Shown: positions 46,679-56,508, counted from the first letter of the stretch. The stretch: 64,000 nucleotides of DNA from Flavobacteriales bacterium (GCA_018883325.1 VEQH01000002.1:62001-126000), one strand, 5' to 3'. Notes: a model not told the origin generated them from the sequence alone. Made by a program: numbers and translations.

Positions 46679-47800
46679 ATGAAAAAGAATCAAATTATCC
46701 TTTTAAGTATTTTTCTTTTAATCACAGCCTTGATTTATTGGAAAGTGGCATCCAACAAGAAAAACACGCCAAAAGAAGGTAAAGAAGCGCAAACAACCCA
46801 ATACGTTCCTTTCTCGATTGTAAAAAATCAAAACCGAACATTAAAGCTTTCATCTTATGGGCAAATTACTCCTTATACAGAATTGGAGGTTTCCTTTGAA
46901 GTACAAGGTCGTTTAGAGAAAGGTGAAGGAAGCCTAAAACCTGGTGCAAAGTTTGGTTTTAACCAATTGCTTTATAAAGTTAATTCTGAAGAAGCATTCT
47001 TTACTTTGAGTTCGAGAAAAGCTCAACTTTCTAACCTTATTATTACAATTCTTCCGGATATTGAATTGGATTTTTCAAGCGAAAAAACTAAGTGGAATAA
47101 CTTTTTAAATGATATTTCACCAAGTAAAACGCTTCCTGATTTCCCGAAATTCAGTTCAAACAAAGAGAAAATGTTTATCACTGCTAAAGGAATTTTATCA
47201 GATTATATGAGTATTAAAAGTCTTGAAGCACGAATGTCAAAATATATTTTCCTTGCGCCATTTGACGGAACAGTTATCGAAGTTTATGCCGAGCCAGGTG
47301 CAACAGTTAATCCTGGTGTACGCATCGCGAAAATTGCAAAAACTGGAGATATGGAAGTAAAAGTTCCAATCGCGTTATCTCAATTGCGAGATTTCAAAAA
47401 ATTAGGAAAAGCAAGTTTTATCGATGCACAAGGGATTGAAATTGGGACCGGCAACATTGTTAGAGTTTCTGAAATCATCAATCAAAAAACACAGTCCGTC
47501 GATGTTTACTATTCAATTAATTCGGTTAACGGCGAACAACTTTTCAGTGGACAATTTGTAACAGTTGAAATTGACCAATCAAATGTGCAATCGAGTTTTA
47601 CAATTCCTAGAATGGCGGTTAATGACAATGCTGTATCCGTTTTAGTTGGCACTAAACTTGAAAAAAGATTCATCACTGTTGTTGGCAGCAAACCAGATTC
47701 ACTTTTTGTAAGTGGTTTGAAAAATGGTGAAAAAGTAGTGCTTGAAACGGTTGAAATTTCTAAGCAAATCAAAAAATATTTAGGCGTTAAAAGAGATTAA
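46679..47800 (+). CDS. RND efflux periplasmic adaptor (HlyD/AcrA family)
   Basis: In this 373-residue protein, an N-terminal membrane anchor (IILLSIFLLITALIYW) is followed by the lipoyl/barrel segment LSSYGQITPYTELEVSFEVQG, a hairpin region, the return half-motif FLAPFDGTVIEVYAEPGATV, and C-terminal beta-barrel and membrane-proximal domains (GEQLFSGQFVTVEI). It bridges the inner-membrane pump and the outer-membrane channel. It lies 4 nt upstream of the pump gene and starts a three-gene operon. Substrates are unknown. It diverges from the winged-helix regulator (165 nt between). Confidence 0.92.
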   Translation: MKKNQIILLSIFLLITALIYWKVASNKKNTPKEGKEAQTTQYVPFSIVKNQNRTLKLSSYGQITPYTELEVSFEVQGRLEKGEGSLKPGAKFGFNQLLYKVNSEEAFFTLSSRKAQLSNLIITILPDIELDFSSEKTKWNNFLNDISPSKTLPDFPKFSSNKEKMFITAKGILSDYMSIKSLEARMSKYIFLAPFDGTVIEVYAEPGATVNPGVRIAKIAKTGDMEVKVPIALSQLRDFKKLGKASFIDAQGIEIGTGNIVRVSEIINQKTQSVDVYYSINSVNGEQLFSGQFVTVEIDQSNVQSSFTIPRMAVNDNAVSVLVGTKLEKRFITVVGSKPDSLFVSGLKNGEKVVLETVEISKQIKKYLGVKRD

Positions 47801-47804
47801 TCAA

Positions 47805-50800
47805 ATGAAGAATTTTATCACATTTTTCGTCAAACGACCGATTTGGGGAAATGCATTTATAGCCTTGATTGTCATTTTTGGCTTGTTTGCTATCTTCAAT
47901 ATGAAGCGTTCGTTTTTCCCAGAATTAGATCCTAATACTATTGTTATTTCTGTTTTTTATCCGGGAGCTTCCCCGAAAGAAATGGAAGAAGGTGTAACAA
48001 TTAAAATTGAACAAGCCATAAAAGGTTTTTCTGAAATTGAAGAAATCAACTCAACATCTTCTGAGAATTTTGCAAATGTAACCTTGAAAGCTTATCAAGA
48101 TACTGAAATGGATCAGTTGCTTAGCGATGTTGAAAACGCCATAAATTCAATCAACTCTTTTCCGCAAGGTGCAGAAAAACCAACGGTAACGCGCATTAAA
48201 TCTGGTGGAATGGGAAGCGTAGTTGCTTTCGTTGGAATCTCCTCCAAAAAGAAAAACACGAAGCAAATTGATTTGGTCGATTTAGCAACGAAAGTAGAGC
48301 AAGAATTGTTGAATACAAAGGAGATAACTGAAATCGAAAAAACAGGTTTTCCAACTAAAGAAATTGCTATCAATGTTCGTGAACAAGATTTGTTGCGATA
48401 TGGAATTTCATTTCAAGAGGTATCAAATGCAATAAGCTCCAAAAACTTAGATTTAACAACGGGTTTAATTCGAGGAAATTCTCAAGAAATGAGTTTGCGT
48501 TCCAATGACAGAGGAATTACGGAGGAGGAAATCCAAGAAATTGTCGTTCGAACAAGTCAAAAAGGAGAAATTATTAAGGTTAAGGATGTCGCTGATGTTG
48601 TGCTTGGATACTCTGAAGATTCGCAAGAAACAAAATTCAATAGCTTTCCTGCTGTTTCCTTTCGAATTGAAAAAACCTTACAACAAGATATTGCAAAAAT
48701 TTCTGACGCGCTAAAAGTTTACCAAGAGAAATTCAATAGAGAGCATCCTGATTACAGCTTTGACATCTACTATGAGTTTAACAATATGCTGAACGGGCGA
48801 ATTCAATTATTGACATCAAACGGAATTTCAGGGTTGATTTTGGTACTTGTTTTCCTTGGTTTATTCCTTAATGTTAAACTTTCGGGCTGGGTAGCATTCG
48901 GAATTCCTTTTGCATTCTTCGGAATGTTTATTATTGGTACGTTTTACGGAATGACAATCAATATGATATCCTTGTTCGGAATGATCTTGGTGGTTGGTAT
49001 TTTGGTGGACGATGGAATTGTGATTGCCGAAAATATCTACTCTCATTTTGAACGAGGAAAAAGTGCTCAAAAAGCAGCAATTGACGGAACAATGGAAGTT
49101 TTACCTTCTGTTATGTCATCAATATTAACGACCGTTGTTGCCTTCTCCCTTTTATTTTTCGTAGAGGGATTGGAAATGATGCGCGAAATGGCATTCGTTG
49201 CAATTACTTGTTTGATTTTCTCTTTTTTAGAGGTTATAATCACACTTCCATCACATCTAGCACATAAAAACACTTTAAAAGAAGTTGAAAAACCTCCTTT
49301 TTCTTTTCTTAAAGGATTTTTATTTATTGGAGCTGGAATTGCGGTAATTTTCATTGGTGGAATTTTTATGCCTACGGAATATTCTTTAGGTGTATTGTTG
49401 TTTCCTTTATTAATTTATGCAGTTGGTTTTGTTCTTTGCTTCAAAGGTTTTTCTAATTCGCCTATTGAAATTACTGTGCGTGGTTTGGCAGACAAAGGAA
49501 TTAAATACGTTCGTGATATTTGGTACAAGGAAACGATAAATATGGTTGTTGGCACAAAGCGCAATTGGTACCGTTTTAGTTTCTTCATTCCAATGATTTT
49601 TACGGTTGTAGTATTTACGATGCTTTTCAAAGGAACAATTTCGTCAACCTTCTTTCCAAATATTCAACCTGATTTTTTCAGTATTGATGTAGCTTATAAG
49701 CCAGGCGACAACAAGGCGCAAACGAAGCGATTCATTGAAAAAGCAACTCAAATATTACTGGAAGAAAATAATCGAATCATTAAAGAAAATGGTGATTCCA
49801 TAATGACTTATTTTACAAGTAATATTGGTTTTTCTCAAAGTTTAGGTCAAGGAGGAAATCACACGGGCGCTTTGAATGTATTCGTCAGTTTGGAAAATTC
49901 GAAAACACCTCTCGACACATTAATGAATCGCATTAACCGTAGATTAAGAGCAATGCCAGAAGGATTGTTAGCCACGGATATTTATGTTGGTGGATTTAAC
50001 CGTTTCGGGAAAGAAATCGAGTTTGGCTTGACCTCATCTGATGAAAATTCATTGCAAAGTGCTCGAGCCGAGATGAAAAAACAACTCGGACAAATGGACG
50101 GTGTTATTAACATAAAGGACAATATGCCTCCGGGGAAAAACGAAGTTAATATCCGTTTGAAACCAATGGCGGAAATGTACGGAATTTCGAAAGGTGAAAT
50201 TCTAAATCAAATTCGTCAAGGATTTTTCGGACAAGAAGCACAACGTGTTATCATTGGTACAGATGAAGTGAAAATCTGGGTACGCTATCCTTTAGCTGAT
50301 AGAAATAGTTTGTATGACCTTGAAAATTTGCGAATCAAAAATGCCCAAGGTGCAGCCATTCCTTTGAAGGAAATTTGCGACTTTGAAATTGGTCGTGCTC
50401 CAGAAAGCTTGAAAAGAAGAAATGGTCAACGTATTGTAAAAATCGATGCAGAATCAACTGATAGAGATAAAGTTGCCAAAATAAACACAGCTATTTTTGA
50501 TTCTTTGGTGCCGAAAATTTCCAAGCTCTACCCTACTGTTTCGGCTCTAAAACTCGGACAATTTGAACGCAGTCAAAAAACTGGAAACTCTATGCAATAT
50601 GTGATTTTGGTTTGCTTATTTATGATTTTTATGATTCTAACCCTACATTTTAATAATTTATCGCAAGCGTTTTTGATTATGTTGGTGATTCCTGCTGGAA
50701 TTGGTGGAGCTATTCTCGGTCACGGCATAGTTGGAATTCCTGTATCCTTGCTTTCAATATTTGGTATTATCGCCTTACTCGGTGTTTTGGTGAATGATGC

Positions 50801-51176
50801 AATCGTATTTTTAGATCGTTATAATGATGTTTTAATTGAAGGATATTCAACTAAAGACGGTGTTATTGAAGCGGCAATTTCAAGGTTCCGTCCCATTTTA
50901 TTAACTTCATTAACGACAGTAGCTGGATTGTTTCCATTAATCGCTGAAAAAAGTATGCAAGCCCAATTCCTTATTCCAATGGCTACTTCTATTGCATTTG
51001 GAATATTGTTTGGAACCATTTTCATTCTTTTCTTTTACCCTGCCGCAATCTTGTTCTGGAACGATCGCGCACGTTTAGGGAAATGGATTTGGACGGGTAA
51101 CAAACCGACAGCATTAGAGGCTGAACCAATTTTAAGATTACAAAAAAACCACGAAGACGACGACCATGAAATTTAA
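47805..51176 (+). CDS. RND efflux transporter permease (AcrB/HAE1-like)
   Basis: This 1123-residue protein has two sets of six helices with large periplasmic loops. The start KRPIWGNAFIALIVIFGLFA is typical. The proton-relay aspartates D402 and D403 lie in MILVVGILVDDGIVIAENIY of helix 4. Extra hydrophobic segments (about 505-545) lie between the two halves, making it slightly longer than AcrB. It is the inner-membrane pump of a tripartite drug, metabolite or lipid exporter. It overlaps the TolC-like gene by 11 nt. Confidence 0.95.
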   Translation: MKNFITFFVKRPIWGNAFIALIVIFGLFAIFNMKRSFFPELDPNTIVISVFYPGASPKEMEEGVTIKIEQAIKGFSEIEEINSTSSENFANVTLKAYQDTEMDQLLSDVENAINSINSFPQGAEKPTVTRIKSGGMGSVVAFVGISSKKKNTKQIDLVDLATKVEQELLNTKEITEIEKTGFPTKEIAINVREQDLLRYGISFQEVSNAISSKNLDLTTGLIRGNSQEMSLRSNDRGITEEEIQEIVVRTSQKGEIIKVKDVADVVLGYSEDSQETKFNSFPAVSFRIEKTLQQDIAKISDALKVYQEKFNREHPDYSFDIYYEFNNMLNGRIQLLTSNGISGLILVLVFLGLFLNVKLSGWVAFGIPFAFFGMFIIGTFYGMTINMISLFGMILVVGILVDDGIVIAENIYSHFERGKSAQKAAIDGTMEVLPSVMSSILTTVVAFSLLFFVEGLEMMREMAFVAITCLIFSFLEVIITLPSHLAHKNTLKEVEKPPFSFLKGFLFIGAGIAVIFIGGIFMPTEYSLGVLLFPLLIYAVGFVLCFKGFSNSPIEITVRGLADKGIKYVRDIWYKETINMVVGTKRNWYRFSFFIPMIFTVVVFTMLFKGTISSTFFPNIQPDFFSIDVAYKPGDNKAQTKRFIEKATQILLEENNRIIKENGDSIMTYFTSNIGFSQSLGQGGNHTGALNVFVSLENSKTPLDTLMNRINRRLRAMPEGLLATDIYVGGFNRFGKEIEFGLTSSDENSLQSARAEMKKQLGQMDGVINIKDNMPPGKNEVNIRLKPMAEMYGISKGEILNQIRQGFFGQEAQRVIIGTDEVKIWVRYPLADRNSLYDLENLRIKNAQGAAIPLKEICDFEIGRAPESLKRRNGQRIVKIDAESTDRDKVAKINTAIFDSLVPKISKLYPTVSALKLGQFERSQKTGNSMQYVILVCLFMIFMILTLHFNNLSQAFLIMLVIPAGIGGAILGHGIVGIPVSLLSIFGIIALLGVLVNDAIVFLDRYNDVLIEGYSTKDGVIEAAISRFRPILLTSLTTVAGLFPLIAEKSMQAQFLIPMATSIAFGILFGTIFILFFYPAAILFWNDRARLGKWIWTGNKPTALEAEPILRLQKNHEDDDHEI

Positions 51177-52509
51177 TATCCTGTTTTCCTTTTTTGTTCT
51201 TTCCGTTCAGTTTGTATTTGGGCAAACGGTTCAACGAACAATTTCAGCAAAGGACGCTGTGTTTATGGCTTTAGATAAAAACTATAAAGTTCAAGTTGCT
51301 AAAAAGCAAGAAGAAATTGCTGTAAAAAATAATACATGGTCTGAGGCTGGTGCATATCCTACGGTGACTTTAAATGTTGGATTCAATAATAACATTCAAG
51401 ACAACACAAACAACCCGTTCACGTTTACTCCGGGAGTTATTTTGTCAACGTCATTTGCTCCGAATTTGAGTTTAAACTACAATATTTTCAGTGGTTTCGC
51501 TGTGAAAATGTCAAAAGAAAGATTAGAACAGCTTGAAGTTCAAAGTAATGGAAATGCTCTTGTAATTATTGAATCAACCATTCAAGATGTGCTAAAAGCT
51601 TATTATACAGCAAAATTACAAGAAGAAAAGCTGAAATTATTGAAGGAAATAAAATCGAATTCTTCTAAACGTTTGAAGTATTACGAAGTAAAAGATAAAT
51701 ATGCTAAAAGTAGTTCGCTAGAATTGTTACAATTTAAAAATCAACACCTTACAGACAGTACAAATTACTTATTACAAGAAATAGCTTATCGCAATTCATT
51801 AAGGAATTTATTATTATTAATGAATAATTCAGAAGATCCATCTGAAGAAGAATTTCTAGCTTTAGGTGATTCATTAAATATTGTTTATCCAGAATTAGAT
51901 TTGACGCAAGCTAAATCTGAATTAAAAAGTAATAATCAACAACTGAAAAACCAATACATTGCACTTGAATTGCAAAAAACAGTTACAGAATATCAACGTT
52001 CATTTTTATACCCAACTTTGAGTTTTCAAGGGGGAATCTCACCAACTGAAAGCTGGTTGAGAAATTTAAACAACTCCGAGCAAAAATTCAATACGCAAGT
52101 CATTAACTACAGTGGAAACTTGAATCTTCGTTATTCACTTTTCAATAATTGGAAAAACAAAAGAGCCGTTGAAGTTTCTAAAATTCAAGAGGAAATCGCG
52201 TTATTAAATTCTGAAAGTTTATACAAATCCTTAGCTGTTACGTTAACAAACCTTTCTGACTTGTTTCAAATTAGAAAGGAGTTAGTAAATGTATCAGAAC
52301 AAAATTTTATCTACGCCACAAAAGCTTGGGAACTTGCACAAAAGCGCTTTGAAAATGGAACTTTGAGCTCTGTTGAACTATTAAGTTTTCAAAATGCTTA
52401 TCAAAACACACTTATTCAACATTTTGATAACCAATTCAATAAACTTGATACATTTTTAGAAATCTACAAAATGACAGGTAAGTTGGCTTTGGATTATAAA
52501 AAGAATTGA
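51166..52509 (+). CDS. TolC family outer-membrane efflux protein
   Basis: This 447-residue protein has a signal peptide ending near FVFGQ, then two repeats of long helices with TolC/OEP features (AYPTVTLNVGFNNNIQD, SLNYNIFSGFAVKMSKERLE, NLRYSLFNNWKNKRAVEVSK, WELAQKRFENGTLSSVELL). It forms the outer-membrane channel for the RND pump encoded just upstream (11-nt overlap). The 3' end is 35 nt from the convergent WD40 gene. Confidence 0.92.
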   Translation: MKFNILFSFFVLSVQFVFGQTVQRTISAKDAVFMALDKNYKVQVAKKQEEIAVKNNTWSEAGAYPTVTLNVGFNNNIQDNTNNPFTFTPGVILSTSFAPNLSLNYNIFSGFAVKMSKERLEQLEVQSNGNALVIIESTIQDVLKAYYTAKLQEEKLKLLKEIKSNSSKRLKYYEVKDKYAKSSSLELLQFKNQHLTDSTNYLLQEIAYRNSLRNLLLLMNNSEDPSEEEFLALGDSLNIVYPELDLTQAKSELKSNNQQLKNQYIALELQKTVTEYQRSFLYPTLSFQGGISPTESWLRNLNNSEQKFNTQVINYSGNLNLRYSLFNNWKNKRAVEVSKIQEEIALLNSESLYKSLAVTLTNLSDLFQIRKELVNVSEQNFIYATKAWELAQKRFENGTLSSVELLSFQNAYQNTLIQHFDNQFNKLDTFLEIYKMTGKLALDYKKN

Positions 52510-52544
52510 AAATTTAGAATGTAATATGGATTTAGAGATTATAA

Positions 52545-53471
52545 TCAACAATTGCTATTACTTCTCTTCCAAAGGATGATTTTTTTATCATCGCTGCATG
52601 TGGCAAAAGTTTCAGAATCTATTCTTTGAATTTTATTGACAGAATGAATGTGACCACCGTTTTTAAATTCTATTTTTTGCGTCACACTCAATTTATCATA
52701 ATTCCAAACCTTAATGCTTTTATCACGACTAACCGTCACAAATTCTGTCGGACTTAAAAACTGAATATCGTAAATCACGAAATTATGTGCTGGAATTGCT
52801 TTGATTTGTTGAATGGTTTCAAGATTCCAAATCCTAAGTAGTGCATCTTTTCCGCCTGTAATAAGTTGGTTTTTATCAGAATGAAAAGCTAAGCTCGTCA
52901 CGCCATTTTCGTGTGCATAAAACTCACCAATTTGATTAAAATATTCAGTTTCCAGTATTCGAATGTAGCCGTCTTGGCAAGCTAAAAATAGTTTTGAACC
53001 CGTTTCATCCAAACACATTCTTCTGATTTTTCCGCAATCAAAAGGAAGAAAAAGTTGTAATTCGAAATTTTCAGTATTCCAAACGGCAAAATTTCCATCA
53101 GCATCTGTTGAATATAGATGTCGTTTTGTAGTATTCTCAAGCAAGCTAAAAATACCTGTTTTATGCTGAATGTAGAACTTCAATTCTTTACGTTCCTTTA
53201 AATCAAAAAAATGTAAGTTGCCGTTATCTAAACCAACAGCCAACTTCGAATTATTCGAAAACAAACAACAAGAATATGGTGAATTTGAAAATTTAATTGC
53301 AAACTTATCTTGTGTGCCAAGTTCTATATTCCAACGTGTTACATATTTGTCTGCCGATGCTGAGTAGATAAATTCATTATCAAAAGCTAATGAATAAATT
53401 GCACCAGCGTGACCACTTAGAGCTTGCTTTTTTAAGAAAGACATACTTTTGTCTTCTACTTTAAATGTCAT
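52545..53471 (-). CDS. WD40 repeat protein
   Basis: This 308-residue protein has about seven WD repeats, e.g. LSGHAGAIYSLAFDNEFIYSA, VTSLAFHSDKNQLITGGKD with ALLRIWNLE, and VTVSRDKSIKVWNYD, enough for one seven-blade propeller. No signal peptide or other domain is present, so it should be a cytoplasmic scaffold. WD40 proteins of this size are common in Bacteroidota and their roles are generally unknown. It stands alone between the RND operon and a 398-bp non-coding region. Confidence 0.88.
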   Translation of the reverse strand: MTFKVEDKSMSFLKKQALSGHAGAIYSLAFDNEFIYSASADKYVTRWNIELGTQDKFAIKFSNSPYSCCLFSNNSKLAVGLDNGNLHFFDLKERKELKFYIQHKTGIFSLLENTTKRHLYSTDADGNFAVWNTENFELQLFLPFDCGKIRRMCLDETGSKLFLACQDGYIRILETEYFNQIGEFYAHENGVTSLAFHSDKNQLITGGKDALLRIWNLETIQQIKAIPAHNFVIYDIQFLSPTEFVTVSRDKSIKVWNYDKLSVTQKIEFKNGGHIHSVNKIQRIDSETFATCSDDKKIILWKRSNSNC

Positions 53472-53869
53472 TTTTAAATGAATTTGATATTATTCTAAAT
53501 TGTGACTGATTCAACTTATTTCACAATCGTACAAAATCTCAACTTCGAGTTTTTTTTATTCTTTCTTTTTTTCTTGACAAAAAAAGAAACACCACGGAGT
53601 AGCAGCGAAGTTGAAAAAGTCAAGGCTCTGAATTTCTTTTTGTTCGCGATTATTTGTTTTTCAATTATTTTCAACTCGTTGCGAACAATTTTAACTCCTT
53701 TCTGAAACTGAAATTTTTATAAAATGTTCTTACAGAAATTTTAAAAATTAACAGTTTCAGTTCAGTAGTTAAAACCGAGAAATTCAAGGCCAATTGGTGT
53801 TCGCTAATGTCTTCTAAATAGTTCGCACTTCGATTACATTAATACTAAACCTTCAAATAACAAAAAAAA
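53472..53869. other. Intergenic region with several inverted repeats
   Basis: I saw four dyads. CAACTTCG at 53540-53547 pairs with CGAAGTTG at 53606-53613. Inside it, TTTCTTTTTTT at 53562-53572 pairs with AAAAAAAGAAA at 53579-53589. TTGTTCGC at 53640-53647 pairs with GCGAACAA at 53681-53688. CTGAAACTG at 53702-53710 pairs with CAGTTTCAG at 53752-53760. A 20-mer at 53591-53610 matches the complement of 9218-9237 at 19 of 20 bases. A 67-codon plus-strand ORF here is low-complexity and spans the repeats, so it is not called. Confidence 0.5.
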
Positions 53870-54682
53870 CTATTCTTCAGATTCGTTTTCGTCGTTCACT
53901 TGTTTCAAACGATCTGCATAATCCGCTGGTAAAAACTCGAAAAAAGTATCTCCTCTTAGTCCCAATCTTAATGTTTCAAGTGGAATAACATCATTTGGTG
54001 CAATATTCCCAAGGTTTACCTCAGCGCCAAAAAGTTTAATGAACCAAACTTGCTGATTTTTTTGAGGTGCTTCCCATAAAATATCTTCAGGTTTAACTTT
54101 AGCAATAATTCGGTTGATCAAAAGCGTATGAGCTGTTCCGTTAGATCTAAATACACCCACATTTCCAGCCTCGCGACCTTCTGCGATTACTTTCCAACTT
54201 CCTGCATCTAATTCAGCTTTCATCAAACGCACCCATTTTGCTGGTGAAATTATGATTCCAGAATCTTTAGAACCAACTTCCGACATTACTCTTCTGTCCT
54301 TGGCAATACGCGCAATTAATTTACACTTTTCGTCATGAGGAATAATAATCGAACCATCCGAAACTTCGGCTAAATCTAAATCGTATTTGTCCAAAACACG
54401 CAAGTAATCTTCAAATTTTCCGCGTGCATAAAAAGCTTCGAATAGCGTTCCTCCAAGATATGGACGAATGCCTGCTTCTTTGTATAATTTAATTTTTTCT
54501 GCAAAATTCGGTGTTACGTAAGACGTTCCAAATCCAAATTTAACGACGTCTGTTAAGTGTCCAGATGCTTCAATAAAGTGCTCAGTTTCTTTCAAACCAA
54601 GACCTTTGTCCATCATCATCGTCACTCCTTTATTACGAGGTTTTACACTTCGTTCTGGTATAAATGGTAAAGTAAAATTCAT
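53870..54682 (-). CDS. Phosphosulfolactate synthase-like protein (ComA family)
   Basis: This 270-residue TIM barrel has family features KPRNKGVTMMMDKGLGLKET, VVKFGFGTSYVTPN, IRPYLGGTLFEAFYARGK, ISDGSI-like AEVSDGSIIIPHDEK and VGSKDSG. ComA joins sulfite to phosphoenolpyruvate in coenzyme M synthesis of methanogens. Bacteroidota do not make coenzyme M but carry homologs; a link to sulfonate or sulfonolipid metabolism is plausible but not shown. It lies 7 nt after the TPR gene, so the two form an operon. Confidence 0.85.
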   Translation of the reverse strand: MNFTLPFIPERSVKPRNKGVTMMMDKGLGLKETEHFIEASGHLTDVVKFGFGTSYVTPNFAEKIKLYKEAGIRPYLGGTLFEAFYARGKFEDYLRVLDKYDLDLAEVSDGSIIIPHDEKCKLIARIAKDRRVMSEVGSKDSGIIISPAKWVRLMKAELDAGSWKVIAEGREAGNVGVFRSNGTAHTLLINRIIAKVKPEDILWEAPQKNQQVWFIKLFGAEVNLGNIAPNDVIPLETLRLGLRGDTFFEFLPADYADRLKQVNDENESEE

Positions 54683-54689
54683 GTTTTAA

Positions 54690-56090
54690 TTATTCGGCTA
54701 AATTAACAAAATCAGGAATATCCAATAAACTTGGATTGATTTCAAAAATGCTTTTTGCTTTTAGTTGATTTTCTTCAACACAACTTGCGAACAAACGGAT
54801 TGCGTTATCTTTATTTCCTAGAAGCCAATTCAAATTCACTTCTAAAACACGTGCAATTTTATTTTGTTCCTCCGCTTCATTCATAAATTGGTTTAAGCGG
54901 TCAAAAGCAGCCAATGGTGATTTTTCGGTTAATAATTCGATGTAATCAGTTAAACAATCTTCATCCGTTGGATCCAAAAGCAAGGATTCTTCGTAATGTT
55001 CGATTGCGATTTCAATTTCTTCAATTTTTTCATAAGCACCAGCTAAAACATGGTGAATTCCAGCATTTTCAGGGTCATACTCCAAAGCTTTGTGAATCAT
55101 AACGATCCCTTCGCGCGTGTTTCCCATCAAATCTTCTACAATCCCCAACCCGAGCCAACCTTCTGGAAGTAAAGGCGCTAAGTGTAAACTTCGCTTATAA
55201 AAATGTTTCGCTAAATCCAGTTCGTTTAGTTGCTCATGCGCTTCGCCAATGTAACATAAAGCCATTGCATCTTCACCGTCTAAACGGATACACTCATGAA
55301 AATGCTCCAAAGCCTTGTGGTATTTTTCCATCGTCAAATAAGCGTTTCCGATGTTAAAATGCGTTGGACCAAAATCCGGATTAATCAAAATCGAATACTC
55401 ATACGCCCAAACTGAGCGCTCAAAATTTTCTGATTTACTGTAAGCATTTCCTAAATTGTACCACGCTGTAAATGAATACGGATTTTCATCAATAAATGAA
55501 GTGTAACAATTAATTGCTTGTTGATAATCTCCTAAACGGTCGTAGCAATAAGCGATTTCATACAAAGCTCCTTCATTGCTTGGATTGATGCGAATTGCTT
55601 CTTTCAAAACTTCGATAGCTTCTTTGAACTGATTCAAGTTTTGAAATTCCATTGCGATATCAAGAAAAATCTCATCGCGGTCTTCTGGTTCGCACAAATT
55701 CATCGCCAAACGAAAGTAGCGAATGGCATTTTTTGAATCGCGCAATTGACTAAAAAGTGCAGCTTTCGTTAAGTAAACTTCAGGGTTATCGAAATTCGTT
55801 TTTTCAATTTGATTCATCAACTCCAAGGCATCGTTCAAAAGCCCCATTCCACTCATTGCCTGAGCTTTACGAAGCGTAAATAATGGATTGTATTGAAAAT
55901 GATATACGCCGTGATCGGCAGCTGATTTTGCTTTTGAATATTGACCATTGATGATGTAATGATCGATAATTGCTTCTAGTCTGTCACTGTCTAAAAAACC
56001 GATTGATTTCCCCTTTAAATGTGCTTCAAATTGCTCGAGATCCTCATTTAAATTGCAATCGGAAAAGTCATCTTCGTCGTCGTCGAACAT
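54690..56090 (-). CDS. Tetratricopeptide repeat protein
   Basis: This 466-residue cytoplasmic protein has an acidic start (MFDDDEDDFSDCNLNEDLEQ) followed by about ten TPR motifs from residue ~45, e.g. GALYEIAYCYDRLGDYQQAI, AWYNLGNAYSKSENFERSVW and GPTHFNIGNAYLTMEKYHKA. No enzyme domain is present; it should be a protein-protein scaffold. It is conserved in architecture with TPR proteins found beside ComA homologs in Bacteroidota (family knowledge). A possible promoter is TACCTTTA on the minus strand (56110-56117), 20 nt upstream of the ATG. Confidence 0.88.
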   Translation of the reverse strand: MFDDDEDDFSDCNLNEDLEQFEAHLKGKSIGFLDSDRLEAIIDHYIINGQYSKAKSAADHGVYHFQYNPLFTLRKAQAMSGMGLLNDALELMNQIEKTNFDNPEVYLTKAALFSQLRDSKNAIRYFRLAMNLCEPEDRDEIFLDIAMEFQNLNQFKEAIEVLKEAIRINPSNEGALYEIAYCYDRLGDYQQAINCYTSFIDENPYSFTAWYNLGNAYSKSENFERSVWAYEYSILINPDFGPTHFNIGNAYLTMEKYHKALEHFHECIRLDGEDAMALCYIGEAHEQLNELDLAKHFYKRSLHLAPLLPEGWLGLGIVEDLMGNTREGIVMIHKALEYDPENAGIHHVLAGAYEKIEEIEIAIEHYEESLLLDPTDEDCLTDYIELLTEKSPLAAFDRLNQFMNEAEEQNKIARVLEVNLNWLLGNKDNAIRLFASCVEENQLKAKSIFEINPSLLDIPDFVNLAE

Positions 56091-56306
56091 ATTTGAAATT
56101 TTGTGAGAATAAAGGTAAGTACTTTCAATCTACCAACGAAATTTAGTTTGGCTTATTTTCTAACAATTGGGAAAATTGGGGATCACAAAGTACTTCGAGG
56201 CATTAAAAAAAGATTTTTACCTTTAAGGACAGATTAAAGATGATTTCCTAAATTTTCGAAATCGGAAGAGATTATAATGGTTTTTTAATACAACAAAAAC
56301 TTAGTT

Positions 56307-56459
56307 ATGAGAGCAGAACAAAATAAATTAACTAAACAAAATTCTTTAGTTGTAATTGATGAAAGTCTGAATCAACTTAGCAATAAAATTTTGTTTGCTA
56401 AAAAACTAGAGAAAGCAAATAAAATGCTTAAAACTGCAAAACTTCCAACAAAAAAGTAA
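56307..56459 (+). CDS. Small 50-residue hypothetical protein
   Basis: An intact ATG-to-TAA frame encodes MRAEQNKLTKQNSLVVIDES, continuing with NQLSNKILFAKKLEKANKML to a Lys-rich end. Composition is charged and helix-prone, with no signal peptide or membrane helix. It sits between the divergent TPR gene and the frameshifted hydrolase. I do not recognise the family. Coding status rests on a clean start and sensible composition only. Confidence 0.4.
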   Translation: MRAEQNKLTKQNSLVVIDESLNQLSNKILFAKKLEKANKMLKTAKLPTKK

Positions 56460-56508
56460 TTCCCACCAAAACTAAAGAATCATAATTTAAGAATATAAGC
56501 CCAAATAC

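Noticed and set aside
49067-49354. 95-residue minus-strand ORF in the RND permease gene
   Set aside because: It lies wholly within a well-conserved permease reading frame and has no recognisable features.
53502-53705. 67-residue plus-strand ORF in the intergenic region
   Set aside because: It is low-complexity Phe/Leu-rich translation across T-runs and inverted repeats.
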